Positions 1 through 9,082 of a DNA stretch of 64,000 nt are shown here, piece after piece. This DNA comes from Ruminobacter sp964520475 (GTDB lineage: Bacteria > Pseudomonadota > Gammaproteobacteria > Enterobacterales > Succinivibrionaceae): assembly GCA_964520475.1 (NCBI GenBank), contig CAZFNS010000007.1, forward strand, positions 33,205 to 97,204, in the 5' to 3' direction. The first letter of the stretch is position 1; every line of letters starts with the position of its first letter. Below the pieces are notes generated by a model. The model was not told the origin of the DNA. It searched no databases and saw nothing but the letters and a program-made list of their open reading frames with translations. A program made the position numbers and the translations under genes.

Positions 1-1702
1 CGGATCGCACGTGCGCGGGCAGGGGTTTGCCCCGGACGGACGCCTCCAGGGCGGGCACCAGGGTCTCGAGGATCAGCGTCGTTTTGCCCGAGCCGGACAC
101 GCCGGTCACCGCGATGAGCCGCCCTTTGGGGAAAACGGCCGCGAGGGGCTTCACGGTGTGGATCGCCCCGGCCGAGAGGGCTATGGTCCCGAGCGCGAAC
201 ATCTCGTCCCGGGACGCGCGCCGCCCCGGGCGGGTCAGGGTCTTCCCGGCGAGGAACGGGCCGATCCGCGAGGAGGGATCGGCCGCCAGCGCGGCGGGCG
301 CCCCCTTCGCTATGATCGCGCCGCCGGCCGCGCCGGCCCCGGGGCCGAGCTCGACGATCCAGTCCGCCCAGCGCAGCACCTGCGCGTCGTGATCGACCGT
401 CACGACGGTGTTGCCGTCCGCGATCAGATCCCTCATCACGCCCCGCAGCCCCTCCAGATTGGCCGGGTGCAGACCGATGGAGGGCTCGTCCAGGATATAG
501 AGCACCCCGGTGGTGCGGCTGCGCACGGCGCGGGCGAGCTGCATCCGCTGCCGCTCCCCGTTGGAAAGGGTGGAGACGGGGCGGTCGAGGGTCAGGTAGG
601 ACAGCCCCAGCTCGGTCAGGCGCCGGGAGACGTCCAGGAAGGAGCCGCGGATGCTCTCCGCCATCGGGCGCATGGGCGCGGGCAGGGAGGCGGGCACGCC
701 CGCGACCCATTCCGTCAGATCGCCCAGGGTCATCGCGCAGGCCTCCGCCAGGGAGATCCCCCGCAGGAGCGGGGCCCGCGCCGCCGCGGAAAGCCGCGTC
801 CCGCCGCAGTCCGGGCAGGTTTCCGCGCGCAGGAATTTTTCCACGCGCTTCATGCCCTTTTCGTCCTTGACCCGGGACAGGGCGTTCTCCACGGTGTAGA
901 TCGCGTTGAAATAGGTGAAGTCCATGTCCCCGGCCGCGCCGCTGGTGCGGTTCTGGTAGACGATGTTCTTTTTGACGGCGGGGCCGCGGAAGACGATGTC
1001 GCGCTCCCTTTGGGTCAGCTCGCGGAACGGCACCGAGGTGCGCACCCCCATTTCCCGGGCGATGTCCTTCATGAGCGACCACATCAGGGTCTGCCACGGG
1101 GCCACCGCGCCCTCGTCGATGGAGAGCGACTCGTCCGGCACCAGCGTGGACTCGTCCACGGTCCGGACGACGCCCGTGCCCTCGCATTTCTTGCAGGCGC
1201 CCCGGCTGTTGAAGGCCAGATCCTCGGCGCCCGGGGCGAAGAACTTCTCCCCGCAGACCGGGCAGACGAGCGGCAGATCCGCCGCGACGTTCAGGGACGG
1301 CTCCAGGTAGTGGCCGTTCGGGCAGCGGTGGCTCGCCAGCCGGGAGAACATCAGGCGCAGGGCGTTCAGCAGCTCCGTGCCGGTGCCGAAGGTGCTGCGG
1401 ATGCCGGGGATCCCGGGGCGCTGGCGCAGCGCGAGCGCGGCCGGGACGTGCCGGACCTCGTCCACGCGGGCCTTTTCCGCCAGGGTCATGCGCCGGCGCG
1501 TGTAGGCGGACAGGGACTCGAGGTAGCGCCGGGAGCCTTCCGCGTAGAGGATCCCCAGCGCCAGGGACGATTTGCCCGAGCCCGAAACCCCGGCTATGCC
1601 GGTGATCCGGCCGAGGGGGATGTCGGCGTCGATGTTTTTGAGATTGTGCACCCGCCCGCCGCGCACTTCGATTCTGTCGGGGGTTCCCGTGTTTTCCGCC
1701 AT
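1..1702 (-). CDS. UvrA-like excinuclease ATPase, class II (3' end outside the window)
   Basis: About 567 residues are visible; the gene runs off the left edge. It is an ABC ATPase of the UvrA family: a first Walker A (GVSGSGKSS) near residue 40, Cys pairs of a zinc module (CPVCG, CKKC), the signature LSNGERQRMQLA, the Walker B LDEPSIGLHP, and a second Walker A GVSGSGKTT near the edge. Only a short segment separates RCPNGHYLEP from CPVCG, where E. coli UvrA has the long UvrB-binding insert. This is the pattern of class II UvrA (UvrA2), associated in known members with DNA-damage or drug tolerance. The ATG at 1702 is preceded by AAGGAG at good spacing. It is divergent from metE. The UvrA-family call is certain; the class II call is inferred from the missing insert. 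Confidence 0.88.
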   Translation of the reverse strand, partial: MAENTGTPDRIEVRGGRVHNLKNIDADIPLGRITGIAGVSGSGKSSLALGILYAEGSRRYLESLSAYTRRRMTLAEKARVDEVRHVPAALALRQRPGIPGIRSTFGTGTELLNALRLMFSRLASHRCPNGHYLEPSLNVAADLPLVCPVCGEKFFAPGAEDLAFNSRGACKKCEGTGVVRTVDESTLVPDESLSIDEGAVAPWQTLMWSLMKDIAREMGVRTSVPFRELTQRERDIVFRGPAVKKNIVYQNRTSGAAGDMDFTYFNAIYTVENALSRVKDEKGMKRVEKFLRAETCPDCGGTRLSAAARAPLLRGISLAEACAMTLGDLTEWVAGVPASLPAPMRPMAESIRGSFLDVSRRLTELGLSYLTLDRPVSTLSNGERQRMQLARAVRSRTTGVLYILDEPSIGLHPANLEGLRGVMRDLIADGNTVVTVDHDAQVLRWADWIVELGPGAGAAGGAIIAKGAPAALAADPSSRIGPFLAGKTLTRPGRRASRDEMFALGTIALSAGAIHTVKPLAAVFPKGRLIAVTGVSGSGKTTLILETLVPALEASVRGKPLPAHVRS

Positions 1703-1752
1703 GTCCGCTCCTTGCCGCCTTGCCGCGCGGCCCGCCTCCGCCGGCCCCAAAA

Positions 1753-1765
1753 GGGAATAATTCCC
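1753..1765. repeat. 13-bp palindrome in the UvrA-like gene leader
   Basis: GGGAAT-A-ATTCCC is a perfect dyad between the extended -10 and the start codon of the UvrA-like gene. It could be an operator; no regulator is identified. Confidence 0.35.
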
Positions 1766-1789
1766 GTCTCGGGGCCGCCCCGGACGATC

Positions 1790-1798
1790 ATTTTACCA
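1790..1798 (-). promoter_or_regulatory. Extended -10 promoter for the UvrA-like gene
   Basis: Read on the minus strand this is TGG-TAAAAT, an extended -10 about 90 bp before the start codon. No good -35 is seen. Confidence 0.4.
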
Positions 1799-1868
1799 CA
1801 TGATCCCCCGGGAGGCGGGGGCGCCCGCGGGGCCGGGGCGGTCCGGCCGCCCCGGGATCAAATAAAAT

Positions 1869-1897
1869 TTGGTCGCGGGGAATTTTTCCTATATAAT
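1869..1897 (+). promoter_or_regulatory. Sigma70-type promoter for metE
   Basis: TTGGTC (1869-1874), a 17-bp spacer and a perfect TATAAT (1892-1897), about 117 bp before the metE start. The rest of the leader up to 2014 shows no clear MetJ box. Confidence 0.6.
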
Positions 1898-2014
1898 TTC
1901 ACAGATTCCGGGACGCGTCCCTTTCCCGCGGCGGGCGGGGCTTTAACGTTCCGTTCCCGTCGGCATTTCCCGACGCCCGATTGACATCAGAACAGCAAAA
2001 CCGGAGAACAGACC

Positions 2015-4288
2015 ATGTTAAACACAGTTATAGGCTATCCGCGCATCGGCGGCGGGCGCGAGCTTAAGTTCGCCCTGGAAAAATATTTCAGACACGAGAT
2101 CGGCGCCGAGGAGCTGCGGAGCGCGGCGGCGGAAGTCCGCCGGCGGCACTACGCGTATTTCGCCGAGGAGGGGATCGATCTCGCGCCCTGCGGCGATTTC
2201 TCTTTTTACGACAACCTGCTCGACGCGGCGGTGATGCTCAACGTCGTCCCGGAGCGCTACCTTAAGGCCGGGCTGAGCCCCCTCGACACCTATTTCGCCA
2301 TGGCCCGCGGCGTCCAGGAGGGCGGGGTGGACCTCAAGGCCCTGCCCATGAAGAAGTGGTTCAACACCAACTACCATTACATCGAGCCCGAGTACGACGG
2401 CAAGACCCCGGTTAAATTCAACCCCGAGTTTCTGTCCGGCCTCATCGACGAGGCGGCCGGCCTCGGCGTCGACTTCAAGGTCTCCCAGATCGGCCCGTTC
2501 ACGCTGCTCAAGCTGATCAGATACGCGGACAACTCCGGACCGGCGGATCTCGGGGACGCGGTGACCGCCGCCTACGCCGATTTGATCGCCTACGTCCGCG
2601 CGAAGAACGTCAAATGGCTCGCCCTGGCCGAGCCGGCGCTCGTCCGCGATCTCGACGAGGCCGACAAGGCGCTCTTCCTCGAAATCTACGCGAAGCTCAT
2701 CGCCGCGAAGGGGGATCTCAAACTGGCCCTCGACACCTACTTCGGCGACATCAGGGACATCTACTCCGAAGTAACCGGGCTCGGCTTCGACGCCATAGCC
2801 CTCGACTTCGTGGAAGGCCGCAAGACCTTCGACCTGGTCCGGACCCTGGGCTTCCCGAAGAACGCGATCCTCGCGGCGGGTCTCGTCAACGGCAAGAACA
2901 TCTGGCGCGCCGATTACGAAAAAGTCCTCGCCGCCCTCGCCGAGCTTAAGGAGCTGGGCGCCGAGGTCGCCGTGAGCTGCGGCTGCTCCCTCCTGCACGT
3001 CCCGGAAAGCACCGAGTACGAAACCGATCTTCCCCCGGAGAAGCTGAAGTATCTCTCCTTCGCCCGCCAGAAGCTCGGCGAGCTCAAGGAGATCAAGGCG
3101 ATAGCGGAAGGCGCCCCGGGGGCGGAGCGCTACCTCGAGGCCAACAGGGCGCTCTTCGCCGCGGAGCGCGTCCCGGAGGACGCCGGGCTCAGCGCCAAGA
3201 TCGCCGCCCTTAAGGACGGGGACTTCACCCGGCTCCCGGCGCGGACCGAGCGCCTCGCCCTCCAGCACCGCGAGCTCGGCCTGCCGCTGTTCCCGACCAC
3301 CACCATCGGCTCGTTCCCGCAGACCTCCGAGATCCGGGGCCTGAGAAGGGACTTCAGGAAGGGGATCATCGGCCGCGCGGCCTACGAGGAGCGCATCGGC
3401 GCGCTCACGGTCGAGTGCCTCCGGCTCCAGGAGAAGATCGGCCTGGACGTCCTGGTGCACGGCGAGTTCGAGCGCAACGACATGGTCGAGTACTTCGGCG
3501 AGAAGCTGGACGGCTACATCTTCACCAAGAACGGCTGGGTCCAGTCCTACGGCAGCCGCTGCGTCAAGCCTCCGGTGATCTGGGGCAACGTGACCCGCCG
3601 CGAGCCCATGACCGTGAAGATGAGCGTGTTCGCGAACGCGAACACGGACAAGATCGTCAAGGGCATGCTCACCGGCCCCGTGACCATCTTCAACTGGTCG
3701 TTCCCGCGCGAGGACCTGCCGGTCCGGACCTCCATCCTGCAGCTCGCCCTGGCCCTGCGCGACGAGGTCCTCGATCTGGAAAAGGCCGGGGTCCGGATCA
3801 TCCAGATCGACGAGGCCGCCCTTAAGGAAAAGCTGCCGCTGCGCCGCTCCGACTGGGAGAGCGAGTACCTCGACTTCGCGATCCCGGCCTTCCGGCTCGT
3901 GCACAGCGGGGTGAAGGCGGGAACCCAGATCCACACCCACATGTGCTACAGCGAGTTCAACCAGATCATCCGCTGGATCGACGCGATGGACGCCGACGTC
4001 ATCACCTTCGAGGCCTCGCGCTCCGACTTCGCGGTCCTCGACGCCCTCAAGGCGAACGACTTCCAGACCGAGGTGGGCCCGGGCGTCTACGACATCCACT
4101 CGCCCCGCGTGCCCTCCGTCGGCGAGATCGTCGCCGCCCTGGAGCGGATCGTCGCCAAGGAGGATTACCGCAAGGTCTGGGTCAACCCCGACTGCGGCCT
4201 CAAGACGAGAGGCGCCGCCGAAACCGGCCGGAGCCTCGCCAACCTGGTCGAGGCCGCCCGGATCATGAGAGGCAGGTTCGGGGCCTGA
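2015..4288 (+). CDS. metE: Cobalamin-independent methionine synthase MetE
   Basis: 5-methyltetrahydropteroyltriglutamate-homocysteine methyltransferase, the last step of methionine synthesis, cytosolic, 757 residues, the usual length for MetE. The N-terminal half begins with the family's GYPRIGGGRELKFALE region. The catalytic C-terminal half carries the zinc ligands: His and Cys in HTHMCYSEF, a Glu in TFEASRSD, and Cys in NPDCGLKTR. The TTTIGSFPQT segment opens the second barrel. The ATG at 2015 follows GGAGA with 8 bases between. It is monocistronic: own promoter upstream, strong intrinsic terminator downstream. Having MetE means methionine can be made without vitamin B12. Confidence 0.97.
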   Translation: MLNTVIGYPRIGGGRELKFALEKYFRHEIGAEELRSAAAEVRRRHYAYFAEEGIDLAPCGDFSFYDNLLDAAVMLNVVPERYLKAGLSPLDTYFAMARGVQEGGVDLKALPMKKWFNTNYHYIEPEYDGKTPVKFNPEFLSGLIDEAAGLGVDFKVSQIGPFTLLKLIRYADNSGPADLGDAVTAAYADLIAYVRAKNVKWLALAEPALVRDLDEADKALFLEIYAKLIAAKGDLKLALDTYFGDIRDIYSEVTGLGFDAIALDFVEGRKTFDLVRTLGFPKNAILAAGLVNGKNIWRADYEKVLAALAELKELGAEVAVSCGCSLLHVPESTEYETDLPPEKLKYLSFARQKLGELKEIKAIAEGAPGAERYLEANRALFAAERVPEDAGLSAKIAALKDGDFTRLPARTERLALQHRELGLPLFPTTTIGSFPQTSEIRGLRRDFRKGIIGRAAYEERIGALTVECLRLQEKIGLDVLVHGEFERNDMVEYFGEKLDGYIFTKNGWVQSYGSRCVKPPVIWGNVTRREPMTVKMSVFANANTDKIVKGMLTGPVTIFNWSFPREDLPVRTSILQLALALRDEVLDLEKAGVRIIQIDEAALKEKLPLRRSDWESEYLDFAIPAFRLVHSGVKAGTQIHTHMCYSEFNQIIRWIDAMDADVITFEASRSDFAVLDALKANDFQTEVGPGVYDIHSPRVPSVGEIVAALERIVAKEDYRKVWVNPDCGLKTRGAAETGRSLANLVEAARIMRGRFGA

Positions 4289-4324
4289 TTCCGGTTCCCG
4301 GCCCGGTTCCCGGGAAGATAAAAA

Positions 4325-4354
4325 GCCCGCCGCGCGAAGCGGCGGGCTTTTTTT
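4325..4354 (+). terminator. Intrinsic terminator of metE
   Basis: GCCCGCCGC / GCGGCGGGC stem with a 5-base loop (GCGAA), then seven T residues. An A run on the left side may give some activity on the other strand. Confidence 0.85.
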
Positions 4355-4371
4355 CGCGCCCGCGCGCGCGT

Positions 4372-4406
4372 AAAAAAATCCGTTCCGGGAGCGTCCCGGA
4401 ACGGAT
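4372..4406 (-). terminator. Intrinsic terminator of the large Sel1-repeat gene
   Basis: ATCCGTTCCGGGA / TCCCGGAACGGAT, 13-bp stem with a 3-base loop. On the minus strand it is followed by a run of T (plus-strand A run at 4372-4378), 30 bp beyond the stop codon at 4437. Confidence 0.85.
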
Positions 4407-4436
4407 CGCGGCGCCTGACGCTTAAGAGACCGGGCC

Positions 4437-7400
4437 TTACCAGAGCATGGAGGCGATGAGACGGATGGCGTCGTCCGTGTTGTCGTCGGCCTTGCCCCGG
4501 GCGTAGAGCGAGCTCACGTAGTAGACGGCCATCTCGTTGCCCTGGAGGGCCGCGGACTTCACGTAGCCGAAGGCCTTCTTCGGGTTCTTGCCCATGCCTA
4601 TGCCGTTCATCTGCAGCGCGGCGATGTTGAAGGTGGCCTTGTAGTCGCCGGACGAGTCGGCGTAGCCCAGGTACTTGGCGGCCTGATCCGCGGCGACGGT
4701 GGTGCCGACGCCCATCAGGTGGAAGATCCCGAGGTTGTTGTACGCCTTGAAGTACTTCTGATCCGCCGACTTCTTCATCCACTCGAACGCCTTGGCGTAG
4801 TCGCCCGCGTGGAAGAGGTGCATGGCCAGCCGGTACTGGGCCTTGGCGTCGGTCGGCTCCGCGGTCTGGGGAGCCCCCGGATCCTTGTCGCCGTCGTGCA
4901 GGATGTACCGGCCCGGGTTAGCGCCGCAGACGCGCTTGGCCTTGGTCAGGGCGTCCGTGTAGCTGACCACGCCGAGCGCCCGGAGGTTCCCGTAGTAGAA
5001 CAGGTTCATGAGGGCCGCCGCGCTGAGCAGGGTGGTGTTGTGCGTCTTGATCCCGGTTTCGCCCATGAGCACCGAGTGCCCGCAGGTTTCCAGCTTCTCC
5101 CCGAGGAGGATGGCCCGGGCGAGTTTGGGGCGCGGCTCCTTGACCGTCTTCAGGATGCGGGCGGCGTGGCCCGGGTTCTTCTCGATGCCCTTGCCGTAGA
5201 GGTAGAACGAGGCCAGGATGACCCTGCTCGAGTCGGTCAGGCTCTCGGCCGGAACCTGGTTGAGGAGGGTGAAGATCTTGCCGTAGTTGCGGTTCTGGTT
5301 GTCGGCCAGGTTGGTCCGCACCATGGACTCGATGCACCGCGCCGAGCCGGCGCGCACGCCCTTGTCGTAGTACTCGGCCGCTTTGGCGGCGTTCTTCATC
5401 CCCGACAGTTCGTCGGAGTAGAGGTCGCCCAGGCGGCAGAAGGCCTCGGGGATGTTCTTGGCCGCGGCGGCCTCGAAATAGCCCTTCGCCTTGGCGCGGT
5501 CGCGGGTCACGCCGGCGCCGGTGTCGTAGATCACGCCCATCTCCAGCGGGAACTCGTTCTGCAGATCCGCCGGCGCGGAAACCAGGAGCTTCGAGACCTC
5601 CCGCGAGTTGCCGGTCTTCGCGTAGAACCGGATCAGGGCCGCGTCGACCTCGGGATCCTTCTTGTTGACGTAGCCGCTCAGGTACTTCATGGCCTCCTTG
5701 TTGGTGGACATGTTGCCGATCAGGGCGAGGCCCGCCTGCCGGTAGGCGTCCTTGCGGCCCTTGCGGGCGGCGAACACGTACAGGTCCTTGACGGTCTGCT
5801 CGTCGGCCTCGGCGGTCTTGCCGTCGCCGCTCTCGTACAGTTTGGCGAGCTCGAACGCCGCGTCGGGGTTCTTCTTGGCGGAGTTGGACAGCAGGGTGAC
5901 CGCCTTCTTGGCGTCCTTGGGCACGCCCTTGCCCTCGAGGTACATCATGCCGAGCCGGTACTGCGCGTCGGCGTTGTTCTTTTCCGCCGCGATGCTCAGG
6001 AAGCGGGCCGCCTTCTGGGGATCGGCCTTGGCGTAGGTCCCGTCGAGGTAGATGGTGCCGGCGAGGTACATCGCGTCCTCCATGCCGGCTTCGGCGACCT
6101 CGATGATGAAGCCCGCGCCCTTGCTCTTCTGCTCCTTCGTGTACTTGCCCTGGAGGTAGATGGAGCCGAGCAGGTACTTGGACTCGGCGTGGCCGGCCTC
6201 GGCGGCTTTCTCGAGCAGCCCGGTGCCGATCTTGATGTCGCGTCTCACGCCCTTCTTGCCGCCGATGTACCGGGTGCCGAGCTCGTACTGGGCGGCCGGG
6301 TTCTCGAGATCCGACTGGGCCTTGAGGGTCTTGTAGTTCGCCTTGGCGAGCTGCTCCGCGGTCAGGAACTCGACCTTTTCCTGCGGGGCGGCGGCCTGCT
6401 CCGCGGCGAGCTCGGCCTGGGCCTTGGCCTCGGCTTCGGCCAGAGCCTTGGCCTCGGCTTCCTGCCGGGCGGCTTCGGCCGCCGCCTCGGCCTTGGCGGC
6501 CTCGAGCTTGGCCAGCTCCTCGGCCTTCGCGGCCTCGAGGCGCTCGGCCTCCGCGGCCGCCTCGGCCTTGGCGGCTTCGAGGCGGGCCAGCTCGGCGGCC
6601 TTCTCGGCTTCGATCCTTTCGAGCTCGGCGGCCTTCTCGGCCTCCTTCTTGGCGTTGGCCTCGGCGAGCTCCTGCTCGCGCCTGGCCTCGGCCTCCTCGC
6701 GGGCCTTCTTCTCGGCCTCGGCCGCGGCTTCGGCCTCCTTGCGGGCGAGCTCCGCGGCCTCGGCGGCTTCCTTGGCCGCCTCCTCCTGCTCCTTGACCTC
6801 GGCTTCCCTGCCGGCGGCCGCGAGCTCCTCGCCGCCGCTCGCGATGGCGATCAGGTTCTCGGGCGAGCTTTCCTCTTCCTTCTTCGGCTCCGCCGCGGCC
6901 GAGGCGATCTGGCCGGGGATGATGCCGAGGGACGGGGTCACCGCGGAAATGTCCTTAAGCTGTTTGGTTATGGTGGCGTCGCGCTTGGTCAGGTACTCGT
7001 ACGCGGAATTGACCAGCGACTCGAAGTCGAGCAGCACCATGCTCTCCTCCACGGTCTTGAAGGAGCTGGCGAGGCGGAACTTGTCCTCGGCCTGGCGCTT
7101 CTTCGCGTCGAGGATGGGGTTCTGGGTGAAGATCATGTCGGCGTTCCGGCGCAGGTCCAGGGAGCGCAGCAGGGGGTACGAGGGCAGGTTCAGGTTGGCG
7201 AGCTTGCCCGCGGACGAGCCGTGGTAGAACCCGCGGATCGGGTACTGCTTCGATCTGCTCTCCACCGGGGAAAGATCGGAGCCGAGCAGATCGAGCGTGA
7301 CCGGCTCGGCGCCGCCCGCGCGGAGCTTCTCGAGGAGGGCGACGTCCGCCGCGTACGCGGTCTTGTCGGCCTCGCTCATTTTGGACTCCCCGCCCTTCAT

Positions 7401-8630
7401 GATCTGCTTGTACTCGCTCAGCTTCGGCGCGGCGACGTAGATGTCTTTGAGGCCGCCGCACCCCGGGACCTCTCCGGTGAGCTTCAGTTTGAACACCTCG
7501 AGGGGCATGCGGTCGGACAGGAAGCCGTCGGTCGGGAGCGGGCCGCTCACCGTGCCGGTCGCCTGGAAGAGCCCGGCGGTCTTGAGCTGGCAGTCGTAGA
7601 AGTCGACGGCCTTGGTCGAGAAGGCGATCGCCCGGCGCACCCGGTCGTCGTAGTCCTTTTTGATCTTCTCGAATTCCGCGCCGGTCGCGGCCGCCGCCTC
7701 GTCGCTCTCCGCCTTGATCTGGACGGGGTAGGCGATGACGCTCGGCAGGGCGTGGTTCAGCAGCACCAGCTCCTGGAGGGTCGTGGCGTTGATCTCGGTG
7801 AAGTCGTCGCTGATGTAGAACTCGCGCGTGCCGGTCTCGCCGTTCGGGATCTGCTTGAGGAGGATGCTGATCTCCCGGGACATGAATTTCTTCATCTCCT
7901 TGGCGGAAACCCGGCTGTAGTCCCCGACGCCGATCAGGTAGCGGCAGACGTGCATCGCCACCACGGGGCCGTAGATCGAGCGCAGGTCCTCGATCGTGTA
8001 GTAGCCGTTCCTCCGGAACGTGCTGTAGGCGGCGATGTTGCGCATCAGCTCGGTTTCGGTCGCGTCCTGGGGCTTGTAGAACTTGAAGATGCTCTCGGCG
8101 GTGCTGAGGTGGTACTGGTAGTTCTCCGGCATGAGATCCTTGGAGAGCTGCTCGCCGATGTTGGCGATCCTGCCCCTGATGTTGTCAATCGCCGCCTTGG
8201 AGAGGTACGGGGTGATGTCCATCTCCAGGATCTCGCTCTCGTTCTTCTTGCCGAGCCGGATCACCTGCGCCTCGATGTCCTTGATTTCCTGGAGCTCGTA
8301 CTCGTCGAGCTTGCCGGCGCGCTCGCTCTGCTTCTTCCGGTGGAGCACCTTCTCGAGCTCTTCGGTCTTGATGGCCTTGAGGCGCGCCGTCAGGGCGTCG
8401 ACGTTGCTGAAATCGTCGGAGATGACCGCGTTGTACAGCGCCGCGGCCACGGCCACGGGATTGTTCTTTTTGTCTTCCCGCACGTTGAGGTTGTCCGGGC
8501 CGTTCTGCCGGGTTTCGGGCTGGTTGTGAAAGTAGGCCCACATCCCGACGCCCGCCACGGCGGCCGCCAGGGCGACTCCCGCGGAGATCGCCGCCGGGGT
8601 GGAGTATCCTTGTTCTTTCTGTATGTTCAT
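4437..8630 (-). CDS. Large membrane-anchored protein with coiled coil and Sel1/TPR repeats
   Basis: 1397 residues, no recognised enzyme. Visible architecture: a short cytoplasmic start, one membrane segment at about residues 12-34 (an Ala/Val/Gly-rich helix), a roughly 550-residue region with no motif I recognise, a highly charged Ala/Glu/Lys-rich segment at about 590-760 that should form a long coiled coil, then many Sel1-like repeats (units such as AQYRLGMMYLEGKGVPKDAK), densest at about 775-1000 and again in the last 130 residues. Sel1 repeats are protein-interaction solenoids, so an envelope scaffold role is an inference. The ATG at 8630 has only a weak ribosome-binding site. It is divergent from the GH13-like gene and ends in its own terminator. 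A second protein of the same plan lies at 47749-50393. Confidence 0.85.
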   Translation of the reverse strand: MNIQKEQGYSTPAAISAGVALAAAVAGVGMWAYFHNQPETRQNGPDNLNVREDKKNNPVAVAAALYNAVISDDFSNVDALTARLKAIKTEELEKVLHRKKQSERAGKLDEYELQEIKDIEAQVIRLGKKNESEILEMDITPYLSKAAIDNIRGRIANIGEQLSKDLMPENYQYHLSTAESIFKFYKPQDATETELMRNIAAYSTFRRNGYYTIEDLRSIYGPVVAMHVCRYLIGVGDYSRVSAKEMKKFMSREISILLKQIPNGETGTREFYISDDFTEINATTLQELVLLNHALPSVIAYPVQIKAESDEAAAATGAEFEKIKKDYDDRVRRAIAFSTKAVDFYDCQLKTAGLFQATGTVSGPLPTDGFLSDRMPLEVFKLKLTGEVPGCGGLKDIYVAAPKLSEYKQIMKGGESKMSEADKTAYAADVALLEKLRAGGAEPVTLDLLGSDLSPVESRSKQYPIRGFYHGSSAGKLANLNLPSYPLLRSLDLRRNADMIFTQNPILDAKKRQAEDKFRLASSFKTVEESMVLLDFESLVNSAYEYLTKRDATITKQLKDISAVTPSLGIIPGQIASAAAEPKKEEESSPENLIAIASGGEELAAAGREAEVKEQEEAAKEAAEAAELARKEAEAAAEAEKKAREEAEARREQELAEANAKKEAEKAAELERIEAEKAAELARLEAAKAEAAAEAERLEAAKAEELAKLEAAKAEAAAEAARQEAEAKALAEAEAKAQAELAAEQAAAPQEKVEFLTAEQLAKANYKTLKAQSDLENPAAQYELGTRYIGGKKGVRRDIKIGTGLLEKAAEAGHAESKYLLGSIYLQGKYTKEQKSKGAGFIIEVAEAGMEDAMYLAGTIYLDGTYAKADPQKAARFLSIAAEKNNADAQYRLGMMYLEGKGVPKDAKKAVTLLSNSAKKNPDAAFELAKLYESGDGKTAEADEQTVKDLYVFAARKGRKDAYRQAGLALIGNMSTNKEAMKYLSGYVNKKDPEVDAALIRFYAKTGNSREVSKLLVSAPADLQNEFPLEMGVIYDTGAGVTRDRAKAKGYFEAAAAKNIPEAFCRLGDLYSDELSGMKNAAKAAEYYDKGVRAGSARCIESMVRTNLADNQNRNYGKIFTLLNQVPAESLTDSSRVILASFYLYGKGIEKNPGHAARILKTVKEPRPKLARAILLGEKLETCGHSVLMGETGIKTHNTTLLSAAALMNLFYYGNLRALGVVSYTDALTKAKRVCGANPGRYILHDGDKDPGAPQTAEPTDAKAQYRLAMHLFHAGDYAKAFEWMKKSADQKYFKAYNNLGIFHLMGVGTTVAADQAAKYLGYADSSGDYKATFNIAALQMNGIGMGKNPKKAFGYVKSAALQGNEMAVYYVSSLYARGKADDNTDDAIRLIASMLW

Positions 8631-8784
8631 TTTTTGGTACGCTCGTTATTTATTTCCAGGAAGCAAATGCCGAAAGGCGCCGATGCCGGGGAACGGAGGC
8701 CGCCCCGCGCGCGTCTGCCTGTCTTCGGATTTTAAGCCGTCCGGGGCCGGTTGGCCACAAATCGCGCCGGGCGGCTTTCATTGA

Positions 8785-8800
8785 TGTAATTTATTTCACA
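8785..8800. promoter_or_regulatory. CRP-like site between the Sel1 gene and the GH13-like gene
   Basis: TGTAA-TTTATT-TCACA matches the E. coli CRP core TGTGA-N6-TCACA at 9 of 10 core positions. It lies 155 bp before the Sel1-protein start and about 280 bp before the GH13-like start, so its target is uncertain. Confidence 0.45.
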
Positions 8801-8941
8801 ACCTCGGCCGCCGGCGGGGTTTTCGGGGGAAAGGAAAGCGACGATCCGGGCCTGTTTGTACGGTTTTTCGGACGGGGCGGGCCGCGCGCCCGGGCGGCCG
8901 CCGCCCAGAGCGCGTCTTTAAGGCCCCGGGAGGGGCGATTT

Positions 8942-8969
8942 CGCGGGAAAAGATCATATTTTCCCCGCG
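8942..8969. repeat. Imperfect dyad over the -35 position of the GH13-like gene
   Basis: CGCGGGAAAA, a 7-bp spacer containing GATC, then TTTTCCCCGCG (one extra base in the right arm). Its position directly before a perfect -10 suggests an operator. Confidence 0.4.
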
Positions 8970-8977
8970 GCAGATGG

Positions 8978-8983
8978 TATAAT
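8978..8983 (+). promoter_or_regulatory. -10 element for the GH13-like gene
   Basis: Perfect TATAAT 100 bp before the start codon. The -35 position is poor and lies in the dyad at 8942-8969, which suggests activator or repressor control. Confidence 0.5.
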
Positions 8984-9082
8984 GAACCGAACGGCCGCCG
9001 CCCCGCGGGGCGGCGGCCCCGGACGACGAAGGGCCGTCCGCGCCCCCGGGCGCGGGCGCCCGTCCATACAGGAGAAAATCAA

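Noticed and set aside
2018..4099. A 693-codon frame antisense to metE
   Set aside because: No domain or ribosome-binding site, while metE is complete and highly conserved. The same holds for the frames opposite nrdD, hisD, hisB and the 732-residue gene.
4719..8735. A 1338-codon open frame on the plus strand opposite the Sel1 gene
   Set aside because: It is a repetitive Leu/Gly/Arg-rich antisense frame, a result of high GC and Ala/Glu-rich coding on the other strand; the minus-strand gene has a membrane helix, Sel1 repeats and its own terminator.
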